64,000 bases of DNA from positions 48,651 to 112,650 of the forward strand of contig JAJTDE010000004.1 of assembly GCA_021298085.1 (NCBI GenBank), given 5' to 3'. The stretch is from Rubrivivax sp. (lineage in GTDB: Bacteria; Pseudomonadota; Gammaproteobacteria; Burkholderiales; Burkholderiaceae_C). Under the pieces are notes generated by a model. The model was not told where the DNA came from. It saw only the letters and a list, made by a program, of their open reading frames with translations, and searched no databases. Of this stretch, positions 1-10,603 are shown one piece after another; within the stretch, counting starts at the first letter, position 1; each line of letters starts with the position of its first letter. A program made the translations under genes and the position numbers.

Positions 1-1
1 C

Positions 2-583
2 TGCCAGCCCACCAGTGCCAGCCAGATCTTCCACCTGTTGCGCCGCCAGATGGTGCGCCCGTTCCGCAAGCCACTGATCATCTTTTCGCCCAAGAGCCTG
101 CTGCGCAACAAGGACGCCACCAGCCCGCTGACCGAGTTTGTGAAGGGTGAGTTCAAGACGGTCATCAGTTCGCAGCGCGAGGAAGTGGTGCCGGAGAAGG
201 TCAAGCGCATCATCTGCTGCTCGGGCAAGGTCGCCTACGACCTCATCCGCAAGCGCGAGGAAAAGAAGGCCTGGGATGTGGCCATCCTGCGTGTGGAACA
301 GCTCTATCCGTTCCCGCACAAGGCATTCGCTGCCGAGATGAAGCGCTTCCCCAACGCCACCGAGGTGGTGTGGTGCCAGGATGAACCGCAGAACCAGGGT
401 GCCTGGTTCTTCATCCAGCACCAGATCCACGAAAACATGCTGGACGGCCAGCGGCTCGGTTATGCCGGCCGCCCCGCCAGCGCGTCGCCCGCCGTGGGCT
501 ACAGCCACCTCCACCAGGATCAGCAGAAGTCCTTGCTCGACCAGGCCTTCGCCAAGATCAAGGGCTTTGTCCTCACCAAGTAA
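2..583 (+). CDS. sucA: 2-oxoglutarate dehydrogenase E1 component, C-terminal part (5' truncated by window)
   Basis: Translation ...KSLLRNKDATSPLTEF...VERVEQLYPFP-like...VVWCQDEPQNQGAWFFIQH... matches the OGDH E1 C-terminus; followed by sucB and lpdA. Confidence 0.95.
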   Translation, partial: CQPTSASQIFHLLRRQMVRPFRKPLIIFSPKSLLRNKDATSPLTEFVKGEFKTVISSQREEVVPEKVKRIICCSGKVAYDLIRKREEKKAWDVAILRVEQLYPFPHKAFAAEMKRFPNATEVVWCQDEPQNQGAWFFIQHQIHENMLDGQRLGYAGRPASASPAVGYSHLHQDQQKSLLDQAFAKIKGFVLTK

Positions 584-715
584 CGCCAACCCGGTTGCTT
601 CGCGCCGGGTTGCCTGGCCTGCACAGCACCTGTCCTCGGGCCGCGCCCGAGGCACCGGGTGCCTGCATGCCGGGTTGGCGCGGGGCCTCAAACCCCTCAC
701 CTCATCGTAACTATC

Positions 716-1990
716 ATGGCAATCGTAGACGTCAAGGTTCCGCAGCTTTCCGAATCCGTGGCTGAAGCCACCCTGCTGCAGTGGAAGAAAAAGCCCGGTG
801 AAGCCGTGGCCATCGATGAAATCCTCATCGAGATCGAGACCGACAAGGTCGTGCTGGAAGTACCGGCACCGGCTGCCGGTGTGATGGCCGCGCACGTCGT
901 GGCCGACGGCGGTACCGTCGTGTCTGACCAGGTTATCGCCACCATCGACACCGAAGGCAAGGCGGGTGCTGCGGCGCCTGCACCCGCAGCCGCTGCAGCG
1001 GTCGCCCCCGCGCCGGCTGCTTCCGCCGTACCGGCTTCGGGTGGCGCCAAGTCCGACGTGGTCATGCCCGCGGCCGCCAAGCTGATGGCCGACAACCAGC
1101 TCGCCCCGGGCTCCGTGGCCGGCACTGGCCGCGATGGCCGGGTGACCAAGGGCGACGTCCTGGGTGCGGTGGCCGCTGGCACGGCATCCCCCAAGCCGGC
1201 GGCTGCTCCGGCGGTGGCCGTGGCCGCCCCGCCGGCCGTGGCCAAGCCGCTGCCCGCCGTCGCCGCCCCCGCTGCGCAGCACCTGGGTGACCGCCCTGAA
1301 CAGCGCGTGCCGATGTCGCGTCTGCGCGCCCGGGTGGCCGAACGCCTGCTGCAGAGCCAGGCCACCAACGCCATCCTGACCACCTTCAACGAGGTCAACA
1401 TGGCCCCGCTGATGGAGATGCGCAAGAAGTTCCAGGAGAAGTTTGAGAAGGAGCACGGCGTCAAGCTCGGCTTCATGAGCTTCTTTGTCAAGGCGGCGGT
1501 GGCCGCGTTGAAGAAGTACCCGGTGCTCAACGCCAGCGTGGACGGCAACGACATCGTCTACCACGGCTACTTCGACATCGGCATCGCGGTGGGTTCGCCG
1601 CGCGGCCTGGTGGTGCCCATCCTGCGCAACGCCGATCAGATGAGCTTTGCCGACATCGAGAAGAAGATCGCCGAATATGGCGTGAAGGCCCGTGACGGCA
1701 AGCTGTCGATGGATGAACTGTCCGGTGGCACCTTCTCGATCAGCAATGGCGGTGTCTTCGGCTCGATGTTGTCGACCCCCATCATCAACCCGCCGCAGTC
1801 GGCCATCCTCGGCGTGCACGCCACCAAGGACCGTGCCGTGGTGGAGAACGGTCAGGTGGTTGTCCGCCCGATCAACTACCTGGCCATGTCCTATGACCAC
1901 CGCATCATCGACGGCCGTGAGGCCGTGCTGGGCCTGGTCACGATGAAGGAAGCGCTGGAAGACCCGGCTCGCCTGCTGTTCGACATCTGA
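716..1990 (+). CDS. sucB: Dihydrolipoamide succinyltransferase E2 of the 2-oxoglutarate dehydrogenase complex
   Basis: [20 protein letters not shown] lipoyl domain with ETDKV motif, catalytic domain ending [16 protein letters not shown] at 716. Confidence 0.96.
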   Translation: MAIVDVKVPQLSESVAEATLLQWKKKPGEAVAIDEILIEIETDKVVLEVPAPAAGVMAAHVVADGGTVVSDQVIATIDTEGKAGAAAPAPAAAAAVAPAPAASAVPASGGAKSDVVMPAAAKLMADNQLAPGSVAGTGRDGRVTKGDVLGAVAAGTASPKPAAAPAVAVAAPPAVAKPLPAVAAPAAQHLGDRPEQRVPMSRLRARVAERLLQSQATNAILTTFNEVNMAPLMEMRKKFQEKFEKEHGVKLGFMSFFVKAAVAALKKYPVLNASVDGNDIVYHGYFDIGIAVGSPRGLVVPILRNADQMSFADIEKKIAEYGVKARDGKLSMDELSGGTFSISNGGVFGSMLSTPIINPPQSAILGVHATKDRAVVENGQVVVRPINYLAMSYDHRIIDGREAVLGLVTMKEALEDPARLLFDI

Positions 1991-2010
1991 GAAAGCTGAC
2001 GACTGACACC

Positions 2011-3438
2011 ATGAGCAAGACATTCGACGTCATCGTCATCGGCGGCGGGCCCGGTGGCTACATCGCCGCCATCCGCGCGGCGCAGCTGGGATTCAACACC
2101 GCCTGCATCGACGAGTGGAAGAACAGCAAGGGCGGCCCAGCACCGGGCGGCACCTGCACCAACGTGGGCTGCATCCCGAGCAAGGCGCTGCTGCAGAGCA
2201 GTGAGCACTTCGAGCACGCCGGCCATGCCTTTGCCGACCACGGTATCGGCCTGAAGGACCTCAGCATCGACGTGCCGAAGATGCTGGCCCGCAAGGACAC
2301 CGTCGTGAAGCAGAACAACGACGGCATCCTCTACCTGTTCAAGAAGAACAAGGTGAGCTTCTTCCACGGCCGGGGTTCCTTCGTGAAGGCCGTCGACGGC
2401 GGCTATGAAGTCCAGGTGGCCGGTGCCACCGCCGAGACCCTGGTGGCCAAGCAGGTCATCGTGGCCACGGGTTCCAACGCACGGGCCTTGCCCGGCACGC
2501 CGTTTGACGAGGAGAACATCCTCAGCAACGACGGCGCGCTGCGGGTGGGCGCGGTGCCGAAGAAGCTGGGTCTCATCGGTTCAGGCGTCATTGGTCTGGA
2601 GATGGGTTCAGTCTGGCGCCGCCTCGGCGCCGAGGTCACCATCCTGGAAGGCCTGCCGACCTTCCTCGGTGCCGTGGACGAGCAGATTGCCAAGGAGGCT
2701 CACAAGGCCTTCACCAAGCAGGGCCTGAAGATCGAGCTGGGCGTGAAGGTGGGCGAGATCAAGGTCGGCAAGAAGGGTGTCAGCGTGGCGTTCACCAACG
2801 CCAAGGGCGATGCCCAGACGCTGGATGTTGACAAGCTCATCGTCTCCATCGGCCGCGTGCCCAATACCGTGGGCCTCAATGCCGAGGCGGTTGGCCTGGC
2901 GCTCGATGAGCGCGGGGCCATCGTGGTGGACGCCGAGTGCCGCACCAACCTGCCCGGTGTCTGGGCGGTGGGTGACGTGGTGCGGGGCCCCATGCTCGCG
3001 CACAAGGCCGAGGAAGAAGGTGTGGCGGTGGCTGAACGCATTGCCGGCCAGCACGGGCACGTCAACTTCAACACCATTCCCTGGGTGATCTACACCAGCC
3101 CGGAAATCGCCTGGGTGGGCGAGACCGAGCAGCAGCTGAAGGCCCGCGGTGCCGCCTACAAGTCCGGCAGCTTTCCGTTCATGGCCAATGGCCGCGCACG
3201 GGCGCTGGGCGACACCACCGGCATGGTCAAGATGCTGGCCGACGCCAAGACCGACGAGATCCTCGGGGTTCACATCGTCGGCCCGATGGCCAGCGAACTG
3301 ATCGCCGAAGCCGTGGTGGCGATGGAATTCAAGGCCAGCAGCGAGGACATCGCCCGCATCTGCCACGCCCACCCGTCGCTCAGCGAGAGCACCAAGGAAG
3401 CGGCGCTGGCGGTCGACAAGCGCACCTTGAACTTCTGA
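2011..3438 (+). CDS. lpdA: Dihydrolipoyl dehydrogenase E3
   Basis: FAD motif [17 protein letters not shown], redox disulfide [17 protein letters not shown]-terminal HAHPSLSE. Confidence 0.97.
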   Translation: MSKTFDVIVIGGGPGGYIAAIRAAQLGFNTACIDEWKNSKGGPAPGGTCTNVGCIPSKALLQSSEHFEHAGHAFADHGIGLKDLSIDVPKMLARKDTVVKQNNDGILYLFKKNKVSFFHGRGSFVKAVDGGYEVQVAGATAETLVAKQVIVATGSNARALPGTPFDEENILSNDGALRVGAVPKKLGLIGSGVIGLEMGSVWRRLGAEVTILEGLPTFLGAVDEQIAKEAHKAFTKQGLKIELGVKVGEIKVGKKGVSVAFTNAKGDAQTLDVDKLIVSIGRVPNTVGLNAEAVGLALDERGAIVVDAECRTNLPGVWAVGDVVRGPMLAHKAEEEGVAVAERIAGQHGHVNFNTIPWVIYTSPEIAWVGETEQQLKARGAAYKSGSFPFMANGRARALGDTTGMVKMLADAKTDEILGVHIVGPMASELIAEAVVAMEFKASSEDIARICHAHPSLSESTKEAALAVDKRTLNF

Positions 3439-3610
3439 GGCCTGGGGCGGGTCGTGCAGCCTGGGCACCCCGCGGTCAACGCAGAACCGGGCGCGCTGGC
3501 CGCCGCCCGGGACGCCTTCGCGTCCAATCGCCTTGGCGACTGCGTCGCCATCCGTTCCTTTGATTGGTCGGGTGCCTCGCCGGCCTGATGCCTCGGAGTG
3601 CGGTGTCCTG

Positions 3611-4711
3611 ATGTCCCATGTGCGCCAGTTGTACGAAGCCACCCTGGCCGAGCGCGGCTACCGCAGCGACGCTGCGCAGCTGCGGGCGATTGAAGCCCTG
3701 GAGCGCTGCGAGCGTGAGTGGGCCGAGTACAAGTCGCGCCGCAGCAATGCGCTGGCCAAGCTGATCAGCCGTCCACCCATCCCCAAGGGCGTGTACATGT
3801 ACGGCGGGGTAGGGCGGGGCAAGAGCTTCCTCATGGACTGCTTCTTCCAGTCCGTTCCGCTGACCCGCAAGACACGCCTGCACTTCCATGAATTCATGCG
3901 CGAGGTGCACCGTGAACTGCAGGAGCTCAAGGGCCAGCAGAACCCACTGGATGAACTGGGCAAGCGCATCGCTCGGCGCTTCCGTCTGATCTGCTTTGAC
4001 GAGTTCCACGTGGCCGACGTGACCGACGCGATGATCCTGCACCGCCTGCTGGACTCGATGTTTGCCAACCGCGTCAGCATCGTCACGACCTCCAACTTTC
4101 ACCCTGATGCGCTGTACCCCAACGGCCTGCACCGCGACCGCATCCTGCCGGCGATCGAACTGCTCAAGCAGAAGCTGGAGGTCATCAATGTCGACGCCGG
4201 CACCGACTACCGCCAGCGCACCCTGGAGCAGCTTCAGCTGTACCACAGCCCGCTGGGCGAGCAGGCCGAGCAGGCCATGGAAGCTGCCTTCGACGAGCTG
4301 ACCGAAGCCAAGGACGAAGACCGCGTGCTGCGCATCGAGCACCGCGAGCTGCGCACCGTGCGCCGTGCCGGCGGGGTGGTGTGGTTCGATTTCAAAACCC
4401 TCTGCGGCGGGCCTCGCTCCCAGAACGACTACCTGGAGCTGGCGTCCCGGTTTCACACGGTGCTGCTGTCCAACGTGCCGCAGATGCCACCCCGCATGGC
4501 CAGCGAGGCGCGGCGCTTCACCTGGCTGGTGGATGTGCTGTACGACAGGAATGTCAAATTGGTGATGTCAGCAGCCACGGCGCCCGAGCTGCTCTACACC
4601 GAAGGGCCGTTGTCGCACGAGTTTCCGCGCACAGTGTCCCGGTTGACGGAGATGCAGTCGGCGGAATACCTGTCACGCCAGCGCCGGGTGGTGGACACCT
4701 CGCTGACATGA
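3611..4711 (+). CDS. zapE: AFG1-family ATPase / cell division protein ZapE
   Basis: Walker A GGVGRGKSFLMD, CFDEFHVADVTDAMIL, TSNFHPDALYPNGLHRDRILPAI; ATG at 3611. Confidence 0.93.
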   Translation: MSHVRQLYEATLAERGYRSDAAQLRAIEALERCEREWAEYKSRRSNALAKLISRPPIPKGVYMYGGVGRGKSFLMDCFFQSVPLTRKTRLHFHEFMREVHRELQELKGQQNPLDELGKRIARRFRLICFDEFHVADVTDAMILHRLLDSMFANRVSIVTTSNFHPDALYPNGLHRDRILPAIELLKQKLEVINVDAGTDYRQRTLEQLQLYHSPLGEQAEQAMEAAFDELTEAKDEDRVLRIEHRELRTVRRAGGVVWFDFKTLCGGPRSQNDYLELASRFHTVLLSNVPQMPPRMASEARRFTWLVDVLYDRNVKLVMSAATAPELLYTEGPLSHEFPRTVSRLTEMQSAEYLSRQRRVVDTSLT

Positions 4712-4727
4712 CACGCCACTGGGTGGC

Positions 4728-5495
4728 TCAGGCCAGGCTTTCCAACCGAACGATCGCCAGGGAGATGTTGTCGCCGCCCCCCCGCGCCCGTTGCCGCGCC
4801 TTGGACACCAGCATTTCGCCGGCCTCGCGGGGCGGCAGGGCCTGCACGATGGCCCCCAGCTCGCGTGAGCTGAAGTAGTGCCACAGGCCATCGCTGCAAG
4901 CCACCAGGGCATCCTGTGGCTGGACGGAATCGATGCGCCAGAGCGCCAGCGGAGGGTCCTGCTCGGTGCCGAGGCAGCCTGTCAGCAGGTTGCTCTGGGG
5001 GTGGACGGCGGCCTCGTCCTCGGTGAGCTTCCCGTCGTCGATCAGCCGCTGCACAAAGGAATGGTCGCTGGTGCGCCGCAGCAGTTCAGTGCCGCGGAAG
5101 TGGTAGACGCGTGAATCGCCCGCATGCACCACATGCGCGCTGCGATCAGGCATCAGCAGGAAGGCCGCCACGGTGCTGTGCGGCTCTTCTTCTGAAGAAA
5201 TGGCCGTCAGTTTGATCATCAGGTGCGACTCCATGACCAGGCGCGTCAGCATTTCAGCGGGGTCGTCCAGCGACGGCACGAAGCGGTCGTAGGTCTGGCG
5301 TGCCGTCAGCTGCACCTGGTCGGCCGCCTTTCGGCCACCGCTCTTGCCACCCATGCCGTCGGCTACCACGGCCAGTACGCAGCCCGGTTCGCGCGGGTGC
5401 GGCAGGATGACCACCTGGTCCTGCTGGTAGGCACGGTCACCCTTGTGCAGTGCCGTGCTGGCGGTCAATCGGTGCGCGGGCTGCTTGGTGGCCAT
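4728..5495 (-). CDS. PP2C-family serine/threonine protein phosphatase
   Basis: VVADGMGGKSGG, VHAGDSRVYHFRG, ACSDGLWHYFSSRE motifs. Confidence 0.92.
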   Translation of the reverse strand: MATKQPAHRLTASTALHKGDRAYQQDQVVILPHPREPGCVLAVVADGMGGKSGGRKAADQVQLTARQTYDRFVPSLDDPAEMLTRLVMESHLMIKLTAISSEEEPHSTVAAFLLMPDRSAHVVHAGDSRVYHFRGTELLRRTSDHSFVQRLIDDGKLTEDEAAVHPQSNLLTGCLGTEQDPPLALWRIDSVQPQDALVACSDGLWHYFSSRELGAIVQALPPREAGEMLVSKARQRARGGGDNISLAIVRLESLA

Positions 5496-5554
5496 GGTGG
5501 GGGACTATAAACTTGCAGGTCACTGCCAGCGCGCACCAACATCGGCTCCCTTCC

Positions 5555-5758
5555 TTGGACAACAACCTGCATTCACCCGCTCGTCGACTGATCGAGTTGC
5601 GCATCGAGCATGCCGATCTCGACAGCCTGATCGACCGCGCCGCGGGTGAGCAGCCACTGGACGACCTGATGCTCAGGCGGCTGAAGAAGCGCCGGCTCGC
5701 CCTGCGCGACCAGATCGCCCAGCTTGAAAACCGCCTGGAACCGCCGGAGCCCGCCTGA
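5555..5758 (+). CDS. DUF465/YdcH-family small protein
   Basis: IELRIEHADLDSLIDRAAGEQPLDDLMLRRLKKRRLALRDQIAQLE is typical of YdcH; TTG start at 5555 is tentative. Confidence 0.7.
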   Translation: MDNNLHSPARRLIELRIEHADLDSLIDRAAGEQPLDDLMLRRLKKRRLALRDQIAQLENRLEPPEPA

Positions 5759-7746
5759 GCGACGCTGCTGAACCCACGGAGCTCGCACTGCAGGCGCAGT
5801 GGGCGCTGAGCGCTCAGGGCCCACTCGCGTCCGCCAGCCCCGGCTTTCTGCCCCGCGAAGGGCAAGGGCGGATGGCGGCCGCGGTGGCGCAGGCGCTGCA
5901 GGATCGTTCCACGCTGGTGGTGGAAGCCGGCACGGGCGTCGGCAAGACCTTCGCCTACCTTGTCCCGCTGCTGCTCAGTGGCTGCAAGGCACTGGTGAGC
6001 ACCGCCACCAAGAGCCTGCAGGATCAACTCTTCCTGCGCGATCTTCCGCGCCTGAAGGCGGCGCTGGGCGTTCCCCTGAAGTTGGCTCTGCTCAAGGGCC
6101 GGGGCAGCTACCTCTGTCCGCATCGGCTGGACCAGGCCCGCCAGTCGGCCGAGCTGCCTGACCGCTTTGCCTTGCGCACGCTGGCGCGTGTCGAGACCTG
6201 GGCCATCGCCACACGCACCGGAGACCTGGCCGAGATCGACGGCCTGGATGACCGCTCTCCGGTCATTCCGCTGGTGACCTCGACACGCGACAACTGCCTG
6301 GGCAGCGAATGCCCGCGCCTGACCGAATGCCACGTGCTGCGTGCCCGTCGCGATGCGCTGGCCGCTGATGTCGTGGTGATCAACCACCACCTGTTCTTTG
6401 CCGATCTGGCCTTGCGCGACAGTGGTGTGGCGGAGCTGCTGCCGGCCGTTGAGGCGGTGGTGTTCGATGAGGCGCACCAGCTGACAGACGCCGGGCTGCA
6501 GTTCCTCGGGCAGCAGCTGGCGGTGGCGGCCTGCCTCGACCTGGCGCGAGATGTGCTGGCCAGTGGGCTGCAGCATGCGCGCGGCCTGCAGCCCTGGGCC
6601 GAATGCTGTGGCACCTTCGAGGCCGCTGCCCGTGCGCTGAGGCTTGCCTGTGCTGGCGAACTGCATGAGCTTCGCGGGGTGGTCAAGCTGCGGTGGAAAG
6701 AACGTGCCGAGGCGCCCGAGCTGCTGACCGCATTGGACCAGTTGGTGGCCGGCGCTGAACGGCTCTCTCAGGCGGTTGTCGCGGTCGAAGGCACAGCGCC
6801 CGATTTCACGCGCTTGGCCGAACGACTGGCCGCGGTGTGCAGCCAGGCCCGGCGGTTTGCTGCCGAGACGCCGGATGGCCGCGTGCGCTGGATCGATGTG
6901 TCGGCCCACAGCGCACGGCTGGTGGAATCGCCCCTGGACATCCGCGAGATGTTGTCAGAACAGCGTCGCCATGCTGAAAAGGCGTGGGTGTTCACCTCGG
7001 CCACCCTCGGTGACGACGAGGCCCTGAGCTGGTTTGTGCAGTCGGCGGGCCTGGAGGACGCCGTGGCCTTGCGGGTGGGAAGCCCGTTCGACTACGCCCG
7101 ACAGGCCAGGCTGTGGGTGCCTACGCGCTTCCCCAAGCCCAACGAGGCGGGCCACCCGCTGGCGGTCGGCCAGCTGGCGGCACGCTGCGCCAGCGCGCTG
7201 AACGGGCGCTGCTTTGTGCTCACGACCACCTTGCGCGTGCTGCCGCTGATTGCGCAGGCCATGGGCGAGGCCCTGCGCGCGACCGGCTCGCGCATTGAAC
7301 TGCTGGTCCAGGGTACGCAGCCGCGTCGAAGCCTCATGCAGCAGTTTGGTGACGGCGTGGGCAAGGTCCTGCTGGGCTCGCAGAGTTTCTGGGAGGGGAT
7401 CGATGTCCCGGGTGATGCCCTGCAGTGCGTGCTGATCGACAAGCTGCCGTTCCCGCCACCCAATGACCCCTTGATCGAGGCGCGCGGACGCCAGATCACG
7501 CTGGCCGGTGGCAATGCCTTCGAGCAGCAGTTTGTGTCAGAGGCCGCCATCTCGCTGAAGCAAGGTGGCGGCCGCCTCATTCGCACCGAGGCCGACCGCG
7601 GGCTGCTCGTCGTCTGTGACCCGCGCCTGAGGCAGATGGGCTACGGACGGCGGCTGACGGCGGCGCTGCCGCCGATGACCGCGGTGGACAGCGAAGCCGA
7701 TGCGCTGGCGTGGCTGGCCGAGCTGTCAGCGGCGCATCGCCGGTGA
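5755..7746 (+). CDS. ATP-dependent DNA helicase, DinG/YoaA (XPD-like) family
   Basis: FLPREGQGRMAAAVAQAL Q-like motif, VEAGTGVGKTFAYLVPLL Walker A, FDEAHQ, GSQSFWEGIDVPG, QGGGRLIR; only in-frame start covering the Q motif is CTG 5755 (first ATG is 5872). Confidence 0.88.
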   Translation: MSDAAEPTELALQAQWALSAQGPLASASPGFLPREGQGRMAAAVAQALQDRSTLVVEAGTGVGKTFAYLVPLLLSGCKALVSTATKSLQDQLFLRDLPRLKAALGVPLKLALLKGRGSYLCPHRLDQARQSAELPDRFALRTLARVETWAIATRTGDLAEIDGLDDRSPVIPLVTSTRDNCLGSECPRLTECHVLRARRDALAADVVVINHHLFFADLALRDSGVAELLPAVEAVVFDEAHQLTDAGLQFLGQQLAVAACLDLARDVLASGLQHARGLQPWAECCGTFEAAARALRLACAGELHELRGVVKLRWKERAEAPELLTALDQLVAGAERLSQAVVAVEGTAPDFTRLAERLAAVCSQARRFAAETPDGRVRWIDVSAHSARLVESPLDIREMLSEQRRHAEKAWVFTSATLGDDEALSWFVQSAGLEDAVALRVGSPFDYARQARLWVPTRFPKPNEAGHPLAVGQLAARCASALNGRCFVLTTTLRVLPLIAQAMGEALRATGSRIELLVQGTQPRRSLMQQFGDGVGKVLLGSQSFWEGIDVPGDALQCVLIDKLPFPPPNDPLIEARGRQITLAGGNAFEQQFVSEAAISLKQGGGRLIRTEADRGLLVVCDPRLRQMGYGRRLTAALPPMTAVDSEADALAWLAELSAAHRR

Positions 7747-7766
7747 CACGCAGGCCGTGACGCCTT

Positions 7767-8567
7767 TCACCAGAGTTGCCACCAGGGCCTCTTGGGGGTG
7801 TCCAGGCCGAGCTGGCGCTGTGGGAAGTTCTTGGCCAGCACGCGCTGGGCGTCATCGCGCAGTTCCTTCAGGCCCAGCCGCTCGTAGCTGAGCACCATGA
7901 GCACCAGCGCGTCGGCCGTGCTGGGGGTCTGCGGGAACTCGGTGAGCGATTGCTTGGCGCGGTTGGCGGCAGCCAGATAGGCCCCGCGCCGGTAGTAGTA
8001 GCGGGCCACCTGAACCTCATGCTCGGCGAGCATGTTGACGATGTAGTCCATGCGGACCCGGGCGTCGGCCGTGTACTTCGAGTCGGGGAATTGATCAACC
8101 AGCTGCTTGAAGCTCTGGTGTGCCTCGCGCGAGGCGCGCTGATCACGTTCGGCCAGGCGCTGACCGGCCAGATTGCCAAACAGCCCCAGGTTGTCGTTGA
8201 AGTTGATCAGGCCGCGCAGGTACAGGCCGTAGTCATAGGCGGGGCTGGACGGATGCAGGCGCAGGAAACGGTCTGTCGTGGCCAGTGAGGTGGTCCTTTC
8301 GCCCGATTTCCACTGGGCATAGGCCAACCGCAGCAGCGCCTGCTGGCCCAGCAGGGTGCCAGAGGCCGCCGCTTCGACACGTTCGAAGCCCTTGATGGCG
8401 CGGTCGTAGGCGCCGCTTTCCAGCTCCTGCTGCGCCTCGGCATAGAGACGGTTGGGGTCGTTGGCGTTGGCGACGTTGGTGTTGCCGCAGGCGCCAAGCA
8501 CGGCGAGCGACAAGATACACGTCAACAAACACAGAGGCCGGGCAAAGAGCCGCGCAGAATTGGGCAT
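7767..8567 (-). CDS. bamD: Outer membrane assembly lipoprotein BamD
   Basis: Lipobox LAVLGACG, RLYAEAQQELESGAYDRAIKGFE, FPDSKYTADARVRMDYIVNMLAEHEVQVARYYYRRGAYLAAANRAK. Confidence 0.95.
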   Translation of the reverse strand: MPNSARLFARPLCLLTCILSLAVLGACGNTNVANANDPNRLYAEAQQELESGAYDRAIKGFERVEAAASGTLLGQQALLRLAYAQWKSGERTTSLATTDRFLRLHPSSPAYDYGLYLRGLINFNDNLGLFGNLAGQRLAERDQRASREAHQSFKQLVDQFPDSKYTADARVRMDYIVNMLAEHEVQVARYYYRRGAYLAAANRAKQSLTEFPQTPSTADALVLMVLSYERLGLKELRDDAQRVLAKNFPQRQLGLDTPKRPWWQLW

Positions 8568-8600
8568 GGCGACACACCGGCACGCAGCCAGCATTCCATC

Positions 8601-9683
8601 GTGAAAAACGCTTTTGATTATAGGGAGGGCCCCTCCGCTGCGCCGGCGACAGCCGCAGACAGCAGCGCGGACGACTGGGCCGACGATGGCGCTGACGCCG
8701 CGGATACGGTTGATCGGCAGCACTGGGTCGTCGAGGGGCAGGCTCATGGGCAGCGCCTGGACCGTTGCCTGGCTGAGCGCATCACTGCGTTCTCGCGCAG
8801 CCACCTGCAGCAGTTGATCGAGCAGGGGCATGTGCAGCTGGCAGGACGCGCCTGCACCCAGTCGTCCAAGCGCGTGCAGGCCGGCCAGGCGATTGACGTG
8901 GAGCTCATCCCCACCGCGCAGACCCTGGCCTTCCGGCCACAGGCGATGTCGCTGCCGGTGGTGTTCGAGGACGAACACCTGATCGTCATCGACAAGCCGG
9001 CAGGGCTGGTGGTGCATCCCGGCGCCGGCAATTGGTCAGGCACCTTGCTCAACGGGCTGTTGGCCCACCACGCAGGGGCTGCCCAGCTGCCGCGCGCCGG
9101 CATCGTTCACCGCCTGGACAAGGGCACCACCGGGCTGATGGTCGTTGGCAAGACGCTGGTGGCATGTACCGGGCTGGTGCGCGCCATCGCGGCCCGGGAT
9201 GTGCGACGGGAGTACCTGGCGATCTGCCATGGGCGCGTGAGCGAAAGCGCCTTCAGCCTGGAGGGCTCGATTGGCAGGGATATTCGTTCACGCCTGCGCA
9301 TGGCCGTCACTGCCCATGGCAAGCCCGCGCGCACAGACGTCCAGTGGCTGGCCGGCGAAGGCCGCTGCAGCGCCGTGCAGTGCCGTCTGCACAGTGGCCG
9401 CACCCATCAGATACGTGTGCACCTGTCGCACGCGGGTTACCCCTTGGTCGCCGATGAGCTGTACGGTGGTGTGGCCGCGCTGGGGCTGACCAGACCCGCG
9501 CTGCATGCGCAGCGGCTGGCGTTTCTGCACCCCATATCGGGTGAAGCCCTCGACTTCACCGCAGCACTGCCGCCTGACTTTGCGCAAGCCTGGCAGGCGG
9601 TCGGCGCACCCACGGCGCCGTACTGTGATTACAATCAGGCTGTTTCCAGTGCTGAACGCCAGGTAATCGCTGGCACGCCCTGA
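8601..9683 (+). CDS. rluD: 23S rRNA pseudouridine synthase RluD
   Basis: S4-like N-domain, VIDKPAGLVVHPGAGNWSGTLLNGLLAHH, GIVHRLDKGTTGLMVVGKT, SGRTHQIRVHLSHAGYPLVADELYGG; GTG start at 8601 uncertain. Confidence 0.94.
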   Translation: MKNAFDYREGPSAAPATAADSSADDWADDGADAADTVDRQHWVVEGQAHGQRLDRCLAERITAFSRSHLQQLIEQGHVQLAGRACTQSSKRVQAGQAIDVELIPTAQTLAFRPQAMSLPVVFEDEHLIVIDKPAGLVVHPGAGNWSGTLLNGLLAHHAGAAQLPRAGIVHRLDKGTTGLMVVGKTLVACTGLVRAIAARDVRREYLAICHGRVSESAFSLEGSIGRDIRSRLRMAVTAHGKPARTDVQWLAGEGRCSAVQCRLHSGRTHQIRVHLSHAGYPLVADELYGGVAALGLTRPALHAQRLAFLHPISGEALDFTAALPPDFAQAWQAVGAPTAPYCDYNQAVSSAERQVIAGTP

Positions 9684-9892
9684 TGAATGCTGGCAGGGTT
9701 GCCCTGTGGCATCCGGCCATGCGCCCCCTGCGCGTGGCGAGATCCGCCGGCACCCCTCGTACCCACCACACGGTCCTCCAGACGCGTGTTTGAAGGCCCG
9801 GGCACGGCTTCCAAGTCTGCCTGCCTGCCCTTGGCAACCCCACCCCTTTTGCATCGCTGCAGCCCCGGCGCGAGGCGCCACAACCGAACCCG

Positions 9893-10603
9893 ATGAACAC
9901 CCAAGAGGCCAAACGTGTGCTGGAAACGGCACTCATCTGTGCAACCGCGCCCCTGCATCTGCGCGACATGCGCCTGCTGTTTGACGACGAGCTGGGCACC
10001 GACACCCTGCGCAGCCTGTTGGATGACCTGGCCGGTGATTGGCAGGGGCGAGGCGTTGAATTGGTGACCCTGGCCAGCGGCTGGCGCTTCCAGAGCCGGC
10101 CTGACATGCGTGTCTTCCTGGACCGTCTGCACCCGGAGAAGCCGCCCAAGTATTCGCGTGCCGTGATGGAGACCCTGGCGATCATTGCCTACCGCCAACC
10201 GGTCACCCGAGGCGACATCGAAGACATCCGTGGCGTGACCGTCACCAGCCAGATCGTCAAGCAACTCGAAGACCGCGGCTGGATCGAAGCCATCGGCTAC
10301 CGTGAATCACCAGGCCGGCCGGCGCTCTACGCCACCACTCGGCAGTTTCTGGACGACCTCGGGCTGTCCAGCCTGGAACAGCTGCCCGAGCTCGATCTCT
10401 TCGGCGAATCCCCCCGCCCAGAGCTGTCCGCTGGCCATGCGCCGCCGCCGGACGACGCCCAGACATCCTTGATCCCTGTGCTCGAAGCCCCATCGCCCGA
10501 GCCGGCGTCGCCCCCTGAGCAGGGCCTGACCGGCCCCGACGAACTCCCTCACACCCCCCCGCAAGCCTCCGAGAATGGCCATGACCGACCCGAAGCCGTC
10601 TGA
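9893..10603 (+). CDS. scpB: Segregation and condensation protein B
   Basis: [47 protein letters not shown]. Confidence 0.94.
   Translation: MNTQEAKRVLETALICATAPLHLRDMRLLFDDELGTDTLRSLLDDLAGDWQGRGVELVTLASGWRFQSRPDMRVFLDRLHPEKPPKYSRAVMETLAIIAYRQPVTRGDIEDIRGVTVTSQIVKQLEDRGWIEAIGYRESPGRPALYATTRQFLDDLGLSSLEQLPELDLFGESPRPELSAGHAPPPDDAQTSLIPVLEAPSPEPASPPEQGLTGPDELPHTPPQASENGHDRPEAV

Noticed and set aside
5437-6909. 490-aa minus-strand ORF antisense to the DinG-like helicase
   Set aside because: High-GC shadow ORF: His/Gln/Arg-rich, no family signature, and opposite strand encodes a clear helicase
9893-10603. scpB without an adjacent scpA
   Set aside because: scpA is expected elsewhere on the chromosome in Burkholderiales; the scpB-rluB pairing is ordinary
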